The notes: generated from the sequence alone by a model not told the origin. A stretch of 64,000 nt of DNA from Geothrix sp. (GCA_019449415.1 JAGRPP010000011.1:44446-108445); one strand, 5' to 3'; counted from the first letter of the stretch, positions 42,284 through 51,714 are shown. A program made the numbers and translations.

Positions 42284-42973
42284 TCAGGCTGTGAGATCCA
42301 GACCCACCGAGGCCTCGGCGGCCGGGACGACCTGGTAGCTCCGCAGCACCTGGTGGAGGGGGGCCTGGGGCCGGGCGAAGGCCTCGGGACCGGGGCCGCC
42401 GGCGTGGGGCTGCAGGTTGCCCGTGCGCAGCACCGCCGCGGCATCGCGCACCAGCTCGGCCCCCGGCATGGCCGCCAGGGCGGGCGCCGCCGGGGCGCCG
42501 ACCCCGGCCCCGAAGCGCAGCGCGGTCTGGAGGGCGAACTCCAGGCTCGAACCCTGGGCGAAGGCATCCTGGGTGGCCGGGACTTCCGCGGGGACGGCCG
42601 CGGGCGGGTTGGCGGGAGGGGCCGTGGTGGTCGCCTCAGGGGCGGCCGCCGGTTGGGTGATGGCCCCACGGGTGGCATCCGCCGCGGCGGTGGAGGTCGC
42701 GGCCGCCTGGGGGGCGGTCAGGGCCGCCAGCAGGGGGGCGGCGGTCTCCTGCACCAAGCCGAGGCTGCCACCACTGGGCTCCGCCAGGGGCGACAGGACG
42801 GCGGTCTGGAGGGCCCGCTGGAACAGGACCTGGGCCAGATCCTGAACAGAAAGGGTGGCTGCGGAAGCACTTCCATCCTGAACGGGGGGAGCGGCCACGG
42901 GCGGCACGGGCCGCAGGGCACCCAGCGCACCGAGGGTGGCGGGGCCGAGGGCATTGACCGAGAGGGCATCCAT
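42284..42973 (-). CDS. Ala/Pro-rich hypothetical protein
   Basis: 229 aa, Ala/Pro-rich with a disordered middle (APEATTTAPPANPPAAVPAE) and a more ordered C-terminus (LHQVLRSYQVVPAAEASVGL). Composition resembles flagellar hook-length or adaptor proteins, but no domain can be assigned. Divergent from purM with a 90-bp shared region. Confidence 0.55.
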   Translation of the reverse strand: MDALSVNALGPATLGALGALRPVPPVAAPPVQDGSASAATLSVQDLAQVLFQRALQTAVLSPLAEPSGGSLGLVQETAAPLLAALTAPQAAATSTAAADATRGAITQPAAAPEATTTAPPANPPAAVPAEVPATQDAFAQGSSLEFALQTALRFGAGVGAPAAPALAAMPGAELVRDAAAVLRTGNLQPHAGGPGPEAFARPQAPLHQVLRSYQVVPAAEASVGLDLTA

Positions 42974-43063
42974 GGCACCCCCCAAGATAGGCCGTTTCCG
43001 CCGGGAGGTTTGGCGTCGGCCGGGAAAGGCCCCTGTGGGATCATGGTCGATTGCGGAGGGGTC

Positions 43064-44098
43064 ATGAGCGAGAAGGTCAGTTACGCGTCCAGCGGCGTGG
43101 ACATCAACCGCCAGGACGAGGCCCTGAAGCGCATCAAGCCCCTGGTGAAGGCCACCAAGACCCCCGGTGTCCGCAGCGACATCGGCCTGTTCGGCGGCCT
43201 CTTCGACGCCCGGTTTCCCGAGGCCAAGCCCATCCTTGTCAGCAGCATGGATGGCGTGGGCACCAAGATGAAGGTGGCCCGGCGCGCGGGCATCTGGGAC
43301 ACGGTCGGTCAGGATCTGGTGAACCACTGCATCAACGACATCCTGGTGCAGGGCGCGCGGCCCCTCTTCTTCCTGGACTACATCGCGGCCCAGCAGCTGG
43401 AACCGGAAGTCATCGAGCAGATCGTCAAGGGCATGGCCACGGCCTGCAAAAATTCAGGCTCGGCCCTCATCGGGGGCGAGCTGGCGGAGATGCCCGGCGT
43501 TTATGCCGAGGGCGAGGTCGATGTGGCCGGCACCATCGTGGGCGTGGTCGATGAAGCCGACCTGCTGCCGCGCCTCGACGCCATGGGCGAGGGCGATGTG
43601 CTGATCGGCCTGCCCAGCTCGGGCCTGCACACCAACGGCTACTCCCTGGCCCGCAAGGTCTGCTTTGAGCTGGAGAAGCTGGATGTGAGCGACAAGCTCC
43701 CAGGGACGGACCGCACCGTGGCCGACGCCCTGCTGGCCATCCACCGCAGCTACCTCGCCCCGGTGATGCCCCTGGTGAAGGCCCACAAGCTCGTGGCCAT
43801 GGCCCACATCACCGGCGGCGGCCTGACCGACAACATCCCCCGCGTGCTGCCCAAGACCCTCGACGCCGAGATCGACACCGCCAGCTGGGAGATCCCGGTC
43901 CTCTTCCGCTTCCTTATGGCGAAGGGCGGCCTGGGCATCGACGACGCCCGCCAGGCCCTGAACCTGGGCGTGGGCATGGTGCTGGTGGCCAAGGCCGACC
44001 GGGCCGAGGAAGTGCTGGCCGACCTCCACGCCGCCGAAGAGCCCGCCTGGGTGCTGGGGCGCCTGGTGAAGGGTTCGGGCGTGGTGGCCTACCGCTAG
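43064..44098 (+). CDS. purM: Phosphoribosylformylglycinamidine cyclo-ligase
   Basis: 344-aa AIR synthetase of purine biosynthesis. Signatures: YASSGVDINRQDEALKRIKP, SSMDGVGTKMKVA, VNHCINDILVQGARPLFFLD, GGELAEMPGVY, LPSSGLHTNGYSLAR and HITGGGLTDNIPR. ATG 43064 has GGAGGGG upstream; the frame is open for 700 bases before it but that is antisense to the Ala/Pro-rich gene. No purN neighbour. Confidence 0.96.
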   Translation: MSEKVSYASSGVDINRQDEALKRIKPLVKATKTPGVRSDIGLFGGLFDARFPEAKPILVSSMDGVGTKMKVARRAGIWDTVGQDLVNHCINDILVQGARPLFFLDYIAAQQLEPEVIEQIVKGMATACKNSGSALIGGELAEMPGVYAEGEVDVAGTIVGVVDEADLLPRLDAMGEGDVLIGLPSSGLHTNGYSLARKVCFELEKLDVSDKLPGTDRTVADALLAIHRSYLAPVMPLVKAHKLVAMAHITGGGLTDNIPRVLPKTLDAEIDTASWEIPVLFRFLMAKGGLGIDDARQALNLGVGMVLVAKADRAEEVLADLHAAEEPAWVLGRLVKGSGVVAYR

Positions 44099-44188
44099 CG
44101 ACACCCGAGCGGAACGCCGATCAACACCGCGAATGGAATGATGACCGCCGAGAATGAAGGGGCTGAGCTGTGGTTTTGGGCCCTATCC

Positions 44189-44221
44189 TGATCGGTGTTC
44201 ATCCGCTTTTGATCGGTGTTC
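44189..44221. repeat. Short direct repeat upstream of the acyltransferase
   Basis: TGATCGGTGTTC occurs at 44189-44200 and 44210-44221 (period 21), with related GATCAACACC at 44119. Similar GAACACCGATCA phrases are known as degenerate intergenic repeats in several phyla; a function is unknown. Confidence 0.5.
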
Positions 44222-44252
44222 CGCGTTTAGTGCCCATGACGGTGGAGGATCT

Positions 44253-45314
44253 TTGGCCGAAGTGCCTGTGAAAGCGCCTCCCCGCCTCGGCCTGCTGGAT
44301 CCCCTGCGCGGCATCCTGGCGCTCTGCGTGGCGGTGTACCACCTGGGGGTGTGGTTCGACATCTCGCAGTCGGGCGGCGGCGCGAACATCGCCATGGCGC
44401 GCCTGGGCAACTACAGTGTGTCGGCCTTCTTCGTGCTGAGCGGCTTCGTGCTGTTCCGCACCACGCCTTGGCCCCGCCTCCAGAAGGAGGGCCCCGCGCG
44501 CTTCTGGCTGCGTCGCTTCCTGCGCCTGGCGCCGGTGTTCTATGTGGTCTGCGCCCTGAATGTGGCGTTCCATCTGGGCATGGGGCCGGAGCCGTCCTGG
44601 CGGTTCATCGCCGAGAACCTGTCGTTGACCTTCGGCGCCATCCACCCGAACCATGCGCTGGTGACGGGGGGCTGGTATGTGGGCCTCGTGGCCCTGCTCT
44701 ACTCCGCCTATCCGGCCCTGGCCTGGTTGCGGGAGAAGGGCGGCCTCACCTTCCTGGTGGCCCTGGCCCTGGGCCTGTGGGCCTGGAGCCTGCCCTCGAC
44801 CCTTCACGGCGTCATGGCGCAGGAGCCGTGGAACCGCTTCCACACCTATGTCATGGCCCCCAACCAGCTGTTCCTCCTGGCCTGGGGGGCCCTGCTGGCG
44901 GGGGTGCACGCCCGCACGGAGCAGCGGCTTGATCCCAAAGTGGCCCTGCTGCTGGCCCTGCCGCTGGTGTGGCTGCTGGTCAAGCCCACGCCCCAGTTCT
45001 TCGATCACCTGGCGGCCTTGACGGGCTGGCTCCGCTACCGCTACCTGCTGGTGGTGACGGGCCTCGTGGCCCTGGCGGCCTTCACGCGGGACGGCGATCC
45101 GGGGTGGTTCGGGAAGGGCCTCGCCCGGCTCGGCGCCTGGAGCTACGGCCTCTACCTGCTGCACCCCTTCACCATGAAGCTGGTGGCGCCGCACTGGACG
45201 GGCCGCCTGGGATTCAGCCTGGCCCTGGCGCTGGCCATCCTCGCCGCGGCCGGGGCGCACCGCTGGCTCGAAGAACCCCTGGGGCGCCTGGGGCGGCCCA
45301 AAGAAAAGCGCTGA
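44253..45314 (+). CDS. Acyltransferase family 3 membrane protein
   Basis: 353 aa with about 10 TM helices of the OafA/YrhL type: LLDPLRGILALCVAVYHLGV (the R and H of the conserved N-terminal motif), SAFFVLSGFVLFRT, RFWLRRFLRLAPVFYV and LARLGAWSYGLYLLHPF. Transfers acyl groups to surface sugars or lipids. TTG 44253 has GGAGG upstream; GTG 44262 and 44268 are alternatives. Confidence 0.87.
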   Translation: MAEVPVKAPPRLGLLDPLRGILALCVAVYHLGVWFDISQSGGGANIAMARLGNYSVSAFFVLSGFVLFRTTPWPRLQKEGPARFWLRRFLRLAPVFYVVCALNVAFHLGMGPEPSWRFIAENLSLTFGAIHPNHALVTGGWYVGLVALLYSAYPALAWLREKGGLTFLVALALGLWAWSLPSTLHGVMAQEPWNRFHTYVMAPNQLFLLAWGALLAGVHARTEQRLDPKVALLLALPLVWLLVKPTPQFFDHLAALTGWLRYRYLLVVTGLVALAAFTRDGDPGWFGKGLARLGAWSYGLYLLHPFTMKLVAPHWTGRLGFSLALALAILAAAGAHRWLEEPLGRLGRPKEKR

Positions 45315-45341
45315 CCCGCAGGTCGATCTGCAGGTCAGCGC
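45308..45341. terminator. Bidirectional terminator between convergent genes
   Basis: GCGCTGACC / GGTCAGCGC stem overlapping the acyltransferase stop codon, with AAAA before and TTT after it, serving this gene and the convergent Cache-domain gene. Confidence 0.7.
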
Positions 45342-45361
45342 CTTTCCTCGGGTTCAGGGCC

Positions 45362-45823
45362 TCAGCCCTTCTTGTAGATGCCGGTGCCGAACACCAGGCC
45401 GTCATGCAGCTCGAAGTACATGGCCTTCGGGGCGGGGCGGCCGGTCCTGGGATCCTTGTACTGGATGTCCTGCCAGCCCTTGCCCTTGGCCTTGGCGGTC
45501 TCGATGCGCTCCCGGATGAAGGGCTTGCCGTCGGGATCCTTGGAATTCAGGGCGTCCACGCCCACCTTGCCGGGCTCCTGGCCATGGGCCAGGCACTTCC
45601 CGCTCTGATCGTAGACCGTGATGTACAGCTCGCCACCGGCGCGCCGGAACTTGCCGCTGGGGAGGGTGAATTCGCGCAGGGCCGCCGCCCGTCCGTGGGT
45701 CTGGTAGTAGGCGACGGCTTCCTTCAGGAACGCCACGGCATCTTCGTGCTTAAGGGTCTGGGCGCCAAGGGTGGAGACCAGGGCCGGGGCGGCGAGAAGG
45801 ATGATCAACTTGCTTGGATGCAT
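45362..45823 (-). CDS. Exported single Cache-domain protein
   Basis: 153 aa: signal peptide (MHPSKLIILLAAPALVSTLG) then one sCache_2-like domain with FTLPSGKFRRAGGELYITVY, DQSGKCLAHGQEPGKVGVDA, DGKPFIRERIETAKAKGKGW and the final LVFGTGIYKKG. Such periplasmic domains bind small ligands; here no kinase or receptor is attached, so it may be a binding or accessory protein. Confidence 0.82.
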   Translation of the reverse strand: MHPSKLIILLAAPALVSTLGAQTLKHEDAVAFLKEAVAYYQTHGRAAALREFTLPSGKFRRAGGELYITVYDQSGKCLAHGQEPGKVGVDALNSKDPDGKPFIRERIETAKAKGKGWQDIQYKDPRTGRPAPKAMYFELHDGLVFGTGIYKKG

Positions 45824-45961
45824 GGCATCTCCGGGGGGCGCCGTACGCGGCGCATACCTGGGAGATCGGTCGGCCCTGGCCGTGGTTTAGATGCAGCGGG
45901 CAGGTCTTGACGGGGGTCAAAAGGGCCGGTGCTCGGGAACCTTCGCTGGGAGGGCAACCCC

Positions 45962-46420
45962 TCAGGCCCCGTCGGGGATGACCGGTTCCACCAGCAGGGC
46001 CAGCTGGGCCAGGGACTCCTGCCAGCCGAGGACGCAGAGCTCCGGGGGAATGACGGCGGGGATGCCCTCCTGGACGATGTCCACTTCCGTGCCGCAGCTC
46101 ACGGGACGCAGGTTGACGGTGACCTGCATGTCCCCGGGGAGGTTGGGATCGTCGAAGCGGTCGGCGTAGCGCAGCCGCCGGGCGGGCACCAGCTCCAGGT
46201 AGGTGCCCCCGAAGGCATGGGTGCCGCCGGTGCCGAAGTTGGTGAAGGACATGCGGTACCCGCCACCCACCCGCGCATCCATCTGGTGGACCTTCCCTGT
46301 GAAGCCATAGGGGGGCAGCCACTTCGCCATGGCGTCCGGGTCGAGGAAGGCCCGGTAGACCTTGTCGGGCGTCGCGCGGAGCACCCGATGGAAGCGGACG
46401 GTGGAGGGGGCATCGCTCAT
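45962..46420 (-). CDS. AHSA1/SRPBCC-domain protein
   Basis: 152-aa START-fold protein: FHRVLRATPDKVYRAFLDPD, AMAKWLPPYGFTGKVHQMDA, RMSFTNFGTGGTHAFGGTYL and GWQESLAQLALLVEP. Intact relative of the broken ahsa1 gene at 34.4 kb; these proteins bind hydrophobic ligands and roles vary. Stands downstream of the ScfR-like regulator by 76 bases. Confidence 0.9.
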   Translation of the reverse strand: MSDAPSTVRFHRVLRATPDKVYRAFLDPDAMAKWLPPYGFTGKVHQMDARVGGGYRMSFTNFGTGGTHAFGGTYLELVPARRLRYADRFDDPNLPGDMQVTVNLRPVSCGTEVDIVQEGIPAVIPPELCVLGWQESLAQLALLVEPVIPDGA

Positions 46421-46496
46421 GGCTGGCTCCGGGAGAGGGGTGCGGAATGGGATGCCGGTCGGGGGAGGGGCGTCGCGGGTCCTCAGCTCCGAACCT

Positions 46497-47954
46497 TTAG
46501 CTTCGGGTTCGGCCCTCTCCTTCGATCCGCGCATAAAAGCTGGTGCGGCGCAGGTTCTCCTCGACCTTGAAGGCCTGCTGCAGGGGCGGGAAGGCGCGCT
46601 GCTCGCAGTCGGTGCGCTCGCAGAGCCGGCAGGTGACGCCCACGGGCACGGGCGGCTGATCCAGGCGCAGGCCATCGGCGTAGATGAGATCCTTGGCGTG
46701 GCCCATCTCGCAGCCCAGCCCCACGGCCTGCATGGCGTGCTGGCCCCGGTAGCCGCCGGTGTCCTTCTGCAGGGTGCGGGCGATGCAGAAGTAGCGGCGG
46801 CCATCGGGAAATTCGCTGATCTGGGTGCGGATCAGGCCCGGCGTGAGGAAGGCCGCGTGGGCGTTCCAGCGGGGGCAGGCGCCGGAGAAGCGCGCGAAGC
46901 GGATGCCCGAGGCGGAGAAGCTCTTGGAGATGTTGCCGGCGATGTCGATGCGCAGGAAGTGGAAGGGCACCCCCTCGGCCCCAGGGCGGCGCAGGGTCGT
47001 GAGGCGGTGGCAGACCTGCTCGAAGCTGGCCTGGAAACGGCGGGCCAGGATCTCGATGTCGTAGCGCTCGGTCCGGGCCGCCTTCAGGAAGCGGTCATAG
47101 GGCATGAGCACGGCGCTGGCGAAGTAGTTGGCCAGCGCCACCCGGGCCAGGGCGCGGGAGGCGCCCGTGCGGAGCAGCGGGTGGGTGGTGAGGCGGTCCA
47201 GCAGGTCGCTGTGGTCGAGCAGGGCGAGCTGGTGGGCCAGTTGGAAGGTGCGGCTGCGCTGGGGCAGCAGCTCGGACAGGCTGAGGATGCGGCGGTCCGG
47301 GTCGAAGTGGCGCAACAGGCCGGGACCTTCCGATACGCGGTGGATGCGGACGGCGATGCCCCGGGCCTCGAAGCAGGCCGCCAGGCCGGGGTAGGGTGCA
47401 TCGGCCTCCAGGCCGGCGCTGATCCACAGGGTCTCGGCGGCCAGCTCCAGCTCCGGGAAGTGGTTCATGGCCTGCTGGATGAAGTCGCCGACCTCCTCGG
47501 AAGGGAGCCGCGTGGCCTCGGGATCGAAGCCCTGGCCATCGCTGAGCTTGGCGGCCAGGGTGCCGAGGCCGTCCTGGGCGTGCTGGTAGGCGCGATACAG
47601 CTCGAAGACGCCCCGGGCCAGCTGGGGGTTGTTCTGGACGAGCTCGCGGACATCCTGCGCCTGAAGCCCCAGGGGCTCGAAGAGGGGATCCCCGAAGGCC
47701 TCCATGAGGTCGTCGGACAGGCGCTGGTCCTCCTCCGGCGCCAGGGCCTTGAGGTCGAGCTTGAACTGCTGGGCCAGCCGGATGAGCAGGGGGGCCGTGA
47801 GGGGGCGCTTGTTGCCTTCGATGAGGTTGAGATAGCTGGGGCTGATGCCCAGGGCCTCGGCCAGCTGGACCTGGCTGAGGCCCTCCTGGCGGCGGAGGAG
47901 GCGGATCTTGGCGCCGAGGCGGGCGGCGGGCTTGCTGGGGGCGGCAGAGGGCAT
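46497..47954 (-). CDS. ScfR/RamB-type short-chain fatty-acid transcriptional regulator
   Basis: 485 aa. N-terminal XRE helix-turn-helix (LGAKIRLLRRQEGLSQVQLA, ISPSYLNLIEGNKRPL), a central IrrE/ImmA-like region (LLPQRSRTFQLAHQLALL), and a C-terminal DUF2083 domain with GACPRWNAHAAF and the cysteines of CRLCERTDCEQRAFPP. This is the RamB/MccR/ScfR architecture that responds to acetyl- or propionyl-CoA status. Divergent from isocitrate lyase, so glyoxylate-shunt control is strongly suggested. Start 47954 with GAGGT upstream. Confidence 0.9.
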   Translation of the reverse strand: MPSAAPSKPAARLGAKIRLLRRQEGLSQVQLAEALGISPSYLNLIEGNKRPLTAPLLIRLAQQFKLDLKALAPEEDQRLSDDLMEAFGDPLFEPLGLQAQDVRELVQNNPQLARGVFELYRAYQHAQDGLGTLAAKLSDGQGFDPEATRLPSEEVGDFIQQAMNHFPELELAAETLWISAGLEADAPYPGLAACFEARGIAVRIHRVSEGPGLLRHFDPDRRILSLSELLPQRSRTFQLAHQLALLDHSDLLDRLTTHPLLRTGASRALARVALANYFASAVLMPYDRFLKAARTERYDIEILARRFQASFEQVCHRLTTLRRPGAEGVPFHFLRIDIAGNISKSFSASGIRFARFSGACPRWNAHAAFLTPGLIRTQISEFPDGRRYFCIARTLQKDTGGYRGQHAMQAVGLGCEMGHAKDLIYADGLRLDQPPVPVGVTCRLCERTDCEQRAFPPLQQAFKVEENLRRTSFYARIEGEGRTRS

Positions 47955-47963
47955 GGGACCTCG

Positions 47964-47979
47964 TTTACATGAATTTACA
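47964..47979. promoter_or_regulatory. Direct-repeat operator candidate in the regulator-aceA intergenic region
   Basis: TTTACA at 47964-47969 and 47974-47979, exactly 10 bases apart (one helical turn), ten bases upstream of the regulator start. The rest of the 151-bp shared region is AT-rich and should hold both promoters. Confidence 0.45.
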
Positions 47980-48105
47980 AAATCCAAAGAGATGATTGAC
48001 TGAAATTTTCAATTCAACCCCTATCAAATCAGCTGTTCATTGATTTTCTAAAGAATAAGTCAATCTTTGACACAACGCCACTCCCCAACTTCCCTGAGGT
48101 GATTC

Positions 48106-49380
48106 ATGACCCCCAAGTTCCCTGTCCCCCCCATCGAGGACGACTTCTCCGCCCACCGCTGGGAGGGCATCACCCGGCCCTACACCGCCGAGACGGTGAA
48201 GAAGCTCCGCGGCAGCCTCCGCATCGAGCACACGCTCGCCCGGCTGGGCGCCCGCAAGCTCTGGAAGCTCCTTCAGAACGACGAGCCCACCCGGGCCCTG
48301 GGCGCCCTCAGCGGGGGCCAGGCCGTGCAGATGGCCAGGGCCGGGCTCAAGGCCATCTACTGCTCCGGCTGGCAGGTGGCGGCGGACGCGAACCTCTCGG
48401 GCCAGTCCTACCCCGACCAGAGCCTGTATCCGGCCAACTCGGTCCCGGCCCTGGTCAAGCGGCTGAACAACGCGCTCCAGCGCACCGACCAGGTCGAGCA
48501 CGGCGAGGGCGGCATCAGCCGCGACTGGTTCCTGCCCATCGTGGCCGATGCCGAGGCGGGCTTCGGCGGCCCCCTCAACGCCTACGAGCTCATGAAGGGC
48601 ATGATCGAGGCGGGCGCGGCCGGTGTCCACTTCGAGGACCAGCTCTCCAGCGAGAAGAAGTGCGGCCACCTCGGCGGCAAGGTGCTCATCCCCACGGGCC
48701 ACTTCATCCGTACCCTCGTGGCGGCCCGCCTGGCGGCCGATGTCATGGATGTGCCCAGTCTCATCATCGCCCGCACGGATGCGGATTCCGCCCGCCTCAT
48801 CACCTCCGACATCGACGAGCGGGACCGGCCCTTCCTCACGGGGGAGCGCACACCCGAGGGCTTCCACCGCATCACCGGCGGGCTGGCCATGGCCATGGCC
48901 CGGGCCAAGGCCTACGCGCCCTACGCCGACCTGATCTGGTGCGAGACCTCCACGCCGGACCTGAAGGAGGCCCGTGCGTTCGCCGAGGGCGTGCACGCCG
49001 AGTTTCCGGGCAAGCTGCTGGCCTACAACTGCTCGCCCTCCTTCAACTGGAAGAAGAAGCTGTCGGACGCCGAGATCGCCACCTTCCAGAAGGAGCTGGG
49101 CGCCATGGGCTACAAGTTCCAGTTCATCACCCTGGCGGGCTTCCACAGCCTCAACCACGGCATGTTCGAGCTGGCCAACGCCTACCGCACCGAGCACATG
49201 ACCGCCTACTCCCGGCTGCAGGAGGCCGAGTTCGCGTCCGAGGAGAAGGGCTACACCGCCACCAAGCACCAGCGGGAAGTGGGCACCGGCTACTTCGACG
49301 AGGTGGCTCAGGCCATCAGTGGCGGCCTGGCCTCCACGCTGGCGCTGGCGGGCTCCACCGAGGCCCAGCAGTTCCACTAG
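48106..49380 (+). CDS. aceA: Isocitrate lyase
   Basis: 424-aa glyoxylate-shunt enzyme splitting isocitrate into succinate and glyoxylate. Signature [15 protein letters not shown] with catalytic Cys, substrate-site [33 protein letters not shown] and [21 protein letters not shown] before ATG 48106. Malate synthase is not in the window. Transcribed away from an ScfR/RamB-like regulator, its probable controller. Confidence 0.97.
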   Translation: MTPKFPVPPIEDDFSAHRWEGITRPYTAETVKKLRGSLRIEHTLARLGARKLWKLLQNDEPTRALGALSGGQAVQMARAGLKAIYCSGWQVAADANLSGQSYPDQSLYPANSVPALVKRLNNALQRTDQVEHGEGGISRDWFLPIVADAEAGFGGPLNAYELMKGMIEAGAAGVHFEDQLSSEKKCGHLGGKVLIPTGHFIRTLVAARLAADVMDVPSLIIARTDADSARLITSDIDERDRPFLTGERTPEGFHRITGGLAMAMARAKAYAPYADLIWCETSTPDLKEARAFAEGVHAEFPGKLLAYNCSPSFNWKKKLSDAEIATFQKELGAMGYKFQFITLAGFHSLNHGMFELANAYRTEHMTAYSRLQEAEFASEEKGYTATKHQREVGTGYFDEVAQAISGGLASTLALAGSTEAQQFH

Positions 49381-49410
49381 GCACTCGAAGCAGAAGAGGC
49401 CGCGGGTGCG

Positions 49411-50268
49411 CTATTTCGAGGCGTCTGCGGCCTTCTTGTCGGCGAGGGTCTTGTCGTTGATGACGGTCCCCACCGGGGCGGCGGGCTTCGCGGCAGCGGC
49501 GGCATAGGCCTGCCCCGTGTGGTGGTAGATGAGGTATTCGCCGAAGAAGACGGCCATGAGGTCGGCCCGCTCCTTGAAGTAGGCGAAGCCGTGCTCGTCG
49601 CCGTCCTTGATGTTCACGGCCACGCCCGGCAGGCCCTTCACGGCCTGGGCGTTCTCGAAGGCGTCCTTGTCGCCGGCGGAGGCCAGCACCAGGGTGGAGG
49701 CCCGGCCCCGCAGCAGGGCGGCCTTCAGCTTTTCCCGGGAGCCTTCGCCAAAGGCGCCGGTGCCCGCGGGGCTGAGGCTGAGGATGGCGACGGGTTTGAC
49801 CTCGGGCGCGGCCAGGAGCACCGAGAAGGCGCCGACGCTGGAGCCGGCGAGGCCGAGGCGGCGACCATCCACGCCGGGCTGTTTCCGCAGCCAGGCCGCG
49901 GCCTGGGCCAGGTCGGCGGGGATCTTGTCGAAGCCCACGGCCTTGGCGGAGGCCATGAAGTCGCCGGTGACCTTCACTTCGGTGCCGTCTTTGAAGGTGC
50001 TGGCGCCGTGGCCACGCAGGTCCAGGGCCAGGGTGCCGATGCCTCGGGCGGCCAGGCGCTCGGCCAGGGGCGCCCAGCCCGAGCGGGCCGCGCCGAACTG
50101 GTGGGCCAGGATCACCACGGGGGCCTTGCCCTTCGCGGCTGGCAGGGTGAGGGTGCCCTTGAGAGCGAAGCCATCGGCGCTCGTGAGGGCCATCTCCGTG
50201 GAGGCGGGGGCGGCGGCCAATGTCAGGGCCAGGGATGCCAAGGGGGCCAGCAGGCGGAGCATGCGCAT
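49411..50268 (-). CDS. Exported alpha/beta hydrolase
   Basis: 285 aa: signal peptide about 1-22 (MRMLRLLAPLASLALTLAAA), then an alpha/beta-hydrolase fold with VVILAHQFGAARSGWAPLAE, LALDLRGHGAS, the nucleophile elbow LGLAGSSVGAFSVLLA and a late His in DGDEHGFAYF. Resembles dienelactone-hydrolase or acyl-esterase types; substrate unknown. Convergent with aceA. Confidence 0.87.
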   Translation of the reverse strand: MRMLRLLAPLASLALTLAAAPASTEMALTSADGFALKGTLTLPAAKGKAPVVILAHQFGAARSGWAPLAERLAARGIGTLALDLRGHGASTFKDGTEVKVTGDFMASAKAVGFDKIPADLAQAAAWLRKQPGVDGRRLGLAGSSVGAFSVLLAAPEVKPVAILSLSPAGTGAFGEGSREKLKAALLRGRASTLVLASAGDKDAFENAQAVKGLPGVAVNIKDGDEHGFAYFKERADLMAVFFGEYLIYHHTGQAYAAAAAKPAAPVGTVINDKTLADKKAADASK

Positions 50269-50360
50269 GGGTACCTCGGGAAAGTGCCCCACTCTAGCAC
50301 GCGTGGAACCGGTCAATTCATGGGGTATAAAGGAAGGCTTCCCGTTCTTTCGAGGTGCTC

Positions 50361-50936
50361 ATGACCGCCCAGACCCCCGATGCCATCCTGCAGGAGACCA
50401 AGCGCCGCATGCACGCGTCCGTGGAGGCGCTGAAGAAGGAGATGGCCACCATCCGGACCGGCCGGGCCAACGCCAGCCTGCTGGACAATGTGCATGTGGA
50501 GTACTACGGCTCGATGGTGCCCCTGAACCAGATGGGCACCGTGTCCGTGCCCGAGGCGGGGATGCTGGTGGTGACCCCCTTCGACAAGAGCGCCATCAAG
50601 GCCGTGGAGACGGCCATCCTCAAGTCCGAGCTGGGCATCAACCCGGGCAACGACGGCAATGTGATCCGCCTGCCCATCCCCATGCTCACGGAGGAGCGGC
50701 GCCGGGAACTGGTGAAGGTGCTGCATCGCCTGGGCGAGGAGATCAAGACCGGCGTGCGCAACATCCGCCGGGATGCCAACGAGGATGTGAAGAAGCTCGA
50801 GAAGCTCAAAGAGGGCCACATCTCCGAGGACGCCGCGAAGAAGGCCCTGGACGATATCCAGAAGCTCACGGACGCCCACATCAAGGAGGTCGATGAGGCC
50901 ATGAAGCACAAGGAAGCGGAGATCCTCAAAGTTTGA
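50361..50936 (+). CDS. frr: Ribosome recycling factor
   Basis: 191-aa RRF that with EF-G splits terminated ribosomes. Typical stretches: MHASVEALKKEMATIRTGRA, LLDNVHVEYYGSMVPLNQMG, FDKSAIKAVETAI and RNIRRDANEDVKKLEK. SD GAGGTG before ATG 50361, with a TATAAA hexamer about 30 bases upstream as a likely -10. pyrH and tsf, often adjacent, are absent here. Confidence 0.97.
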   Translation: MTAQTPDAILQETKRRMHASVEALKKEMATIRTGRANASLLDNVHVEYYGSMVPLNQMGTVSVPEAGMLVVTPFDKSAIKAVETAILKSELGINPGNDGNVIRLPIPMLTEERRRELVKVLHRLGEEIKTGVRNIRRDANEDVKKLEKLKEGHISEDAAKKALDDIQKLTDAHIKEVDEAMKHKEAEILKV

Positions 50937-50940
50937 GCCG

Positions 50941-51714
50941 GTGCTGAGCCTCCCCAAACTCCTCCTCCTCATGCTTGCCGCCCTGCTGGCAGGCTTCATC
51001 GACGCGGTCGTGGGTGGAGGCGGGCTGATCACGGTGCCGGCCCTCATGCTGGGGCTGCCGGCGGGCACGCCACTGCCCACGCTGCTGGGGACCAACAAAG
51101 TGGTGGCCGTCACGGGCACCACCATGGCCGCGGGGAAGTTCCTGCGTTCGGGGACGCTGGCCTGGCGCGAGATGGTGGGGCCGGTCCTGGCCTCGGCCGT
51201 GGGGGCCTCGGCGGGGGTGTGGCTCACCTACCGGATGCACGGGGACTTCCTGCGGCCGCTGCTGCTGATTCTGCTGGTGGCCATGCTGGCCTTCACGCTG
51301 CTGAAGCCCGAACTGGGCAGCCTGCACGCGCCCCGCTACGGCCTCAGCCACCAGCGGGGCCTGGCGGCGGCCATCGCACTGGCGCTGGGCTTCTACGACG
51401 GGTTCTTCGGCCCGGGTACCGGCTCGCTGCTGATCTTCCTCTTCGTGGCGGTACTGGGTTTCGACTTCCTGCGGGCCTCCGCCCTGGCCAAGAGCGTGAA
51501 CTGGGCCTCCAACATCACCTCCATGGGCCTCTTCGTGTGGCACGGCAGCTGGATTCCCTCCGTGGCTCTCGGCATGGCCGCGGCCAACGGGGTGGGGGGC
51601 TACCTCGGGGCCCATGTAGCACTGAACCGGGGCAGCGGCTGGGTCCGCGGCCTCTTCATCGCGGTGGTGGGGGCCCTCATCCTCCGCCTGGGCTGGCAGG
51701 TCCTGTTCTCCTGA
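50941..51714 (+). CDS. TSUP (TauE/SafE) family permease
   Basis: 257 aa with 7-8 TM helices and the two TSUP repeats: LLAGFIDAVVGGGGLITVPA and ALGFYDGFFGPGTGSLLIFL. Exports or imports sulfite, sulfonates or organosulfur compounds; substrate unknown. The GTG start lies four bases after frr, so expression with frr is likely. Confidence 0.9.
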   Translation: MLSLPKLLLLMLAALLAGFIDAVVGGGGLITVPALMLGLPAGTPLPTLLGTNKVVAVTGTTMAAGKFLRSGTLAWREMVGPVLASAVGASAGVWLTYRMHGDFLRPLLLILLVAMLAFTLLKPELGSLHAPRYGLSHQRGLAAAIALALGFYDGFFGPGTGSLLIFLFVAVLGFDFLRASALAKSVNWASNITSMGLFVWHGSWIPSVALGMAAANGVGGYLGAHVALNRGSGWVRGLFIAVVGALILRLGWQVLFS

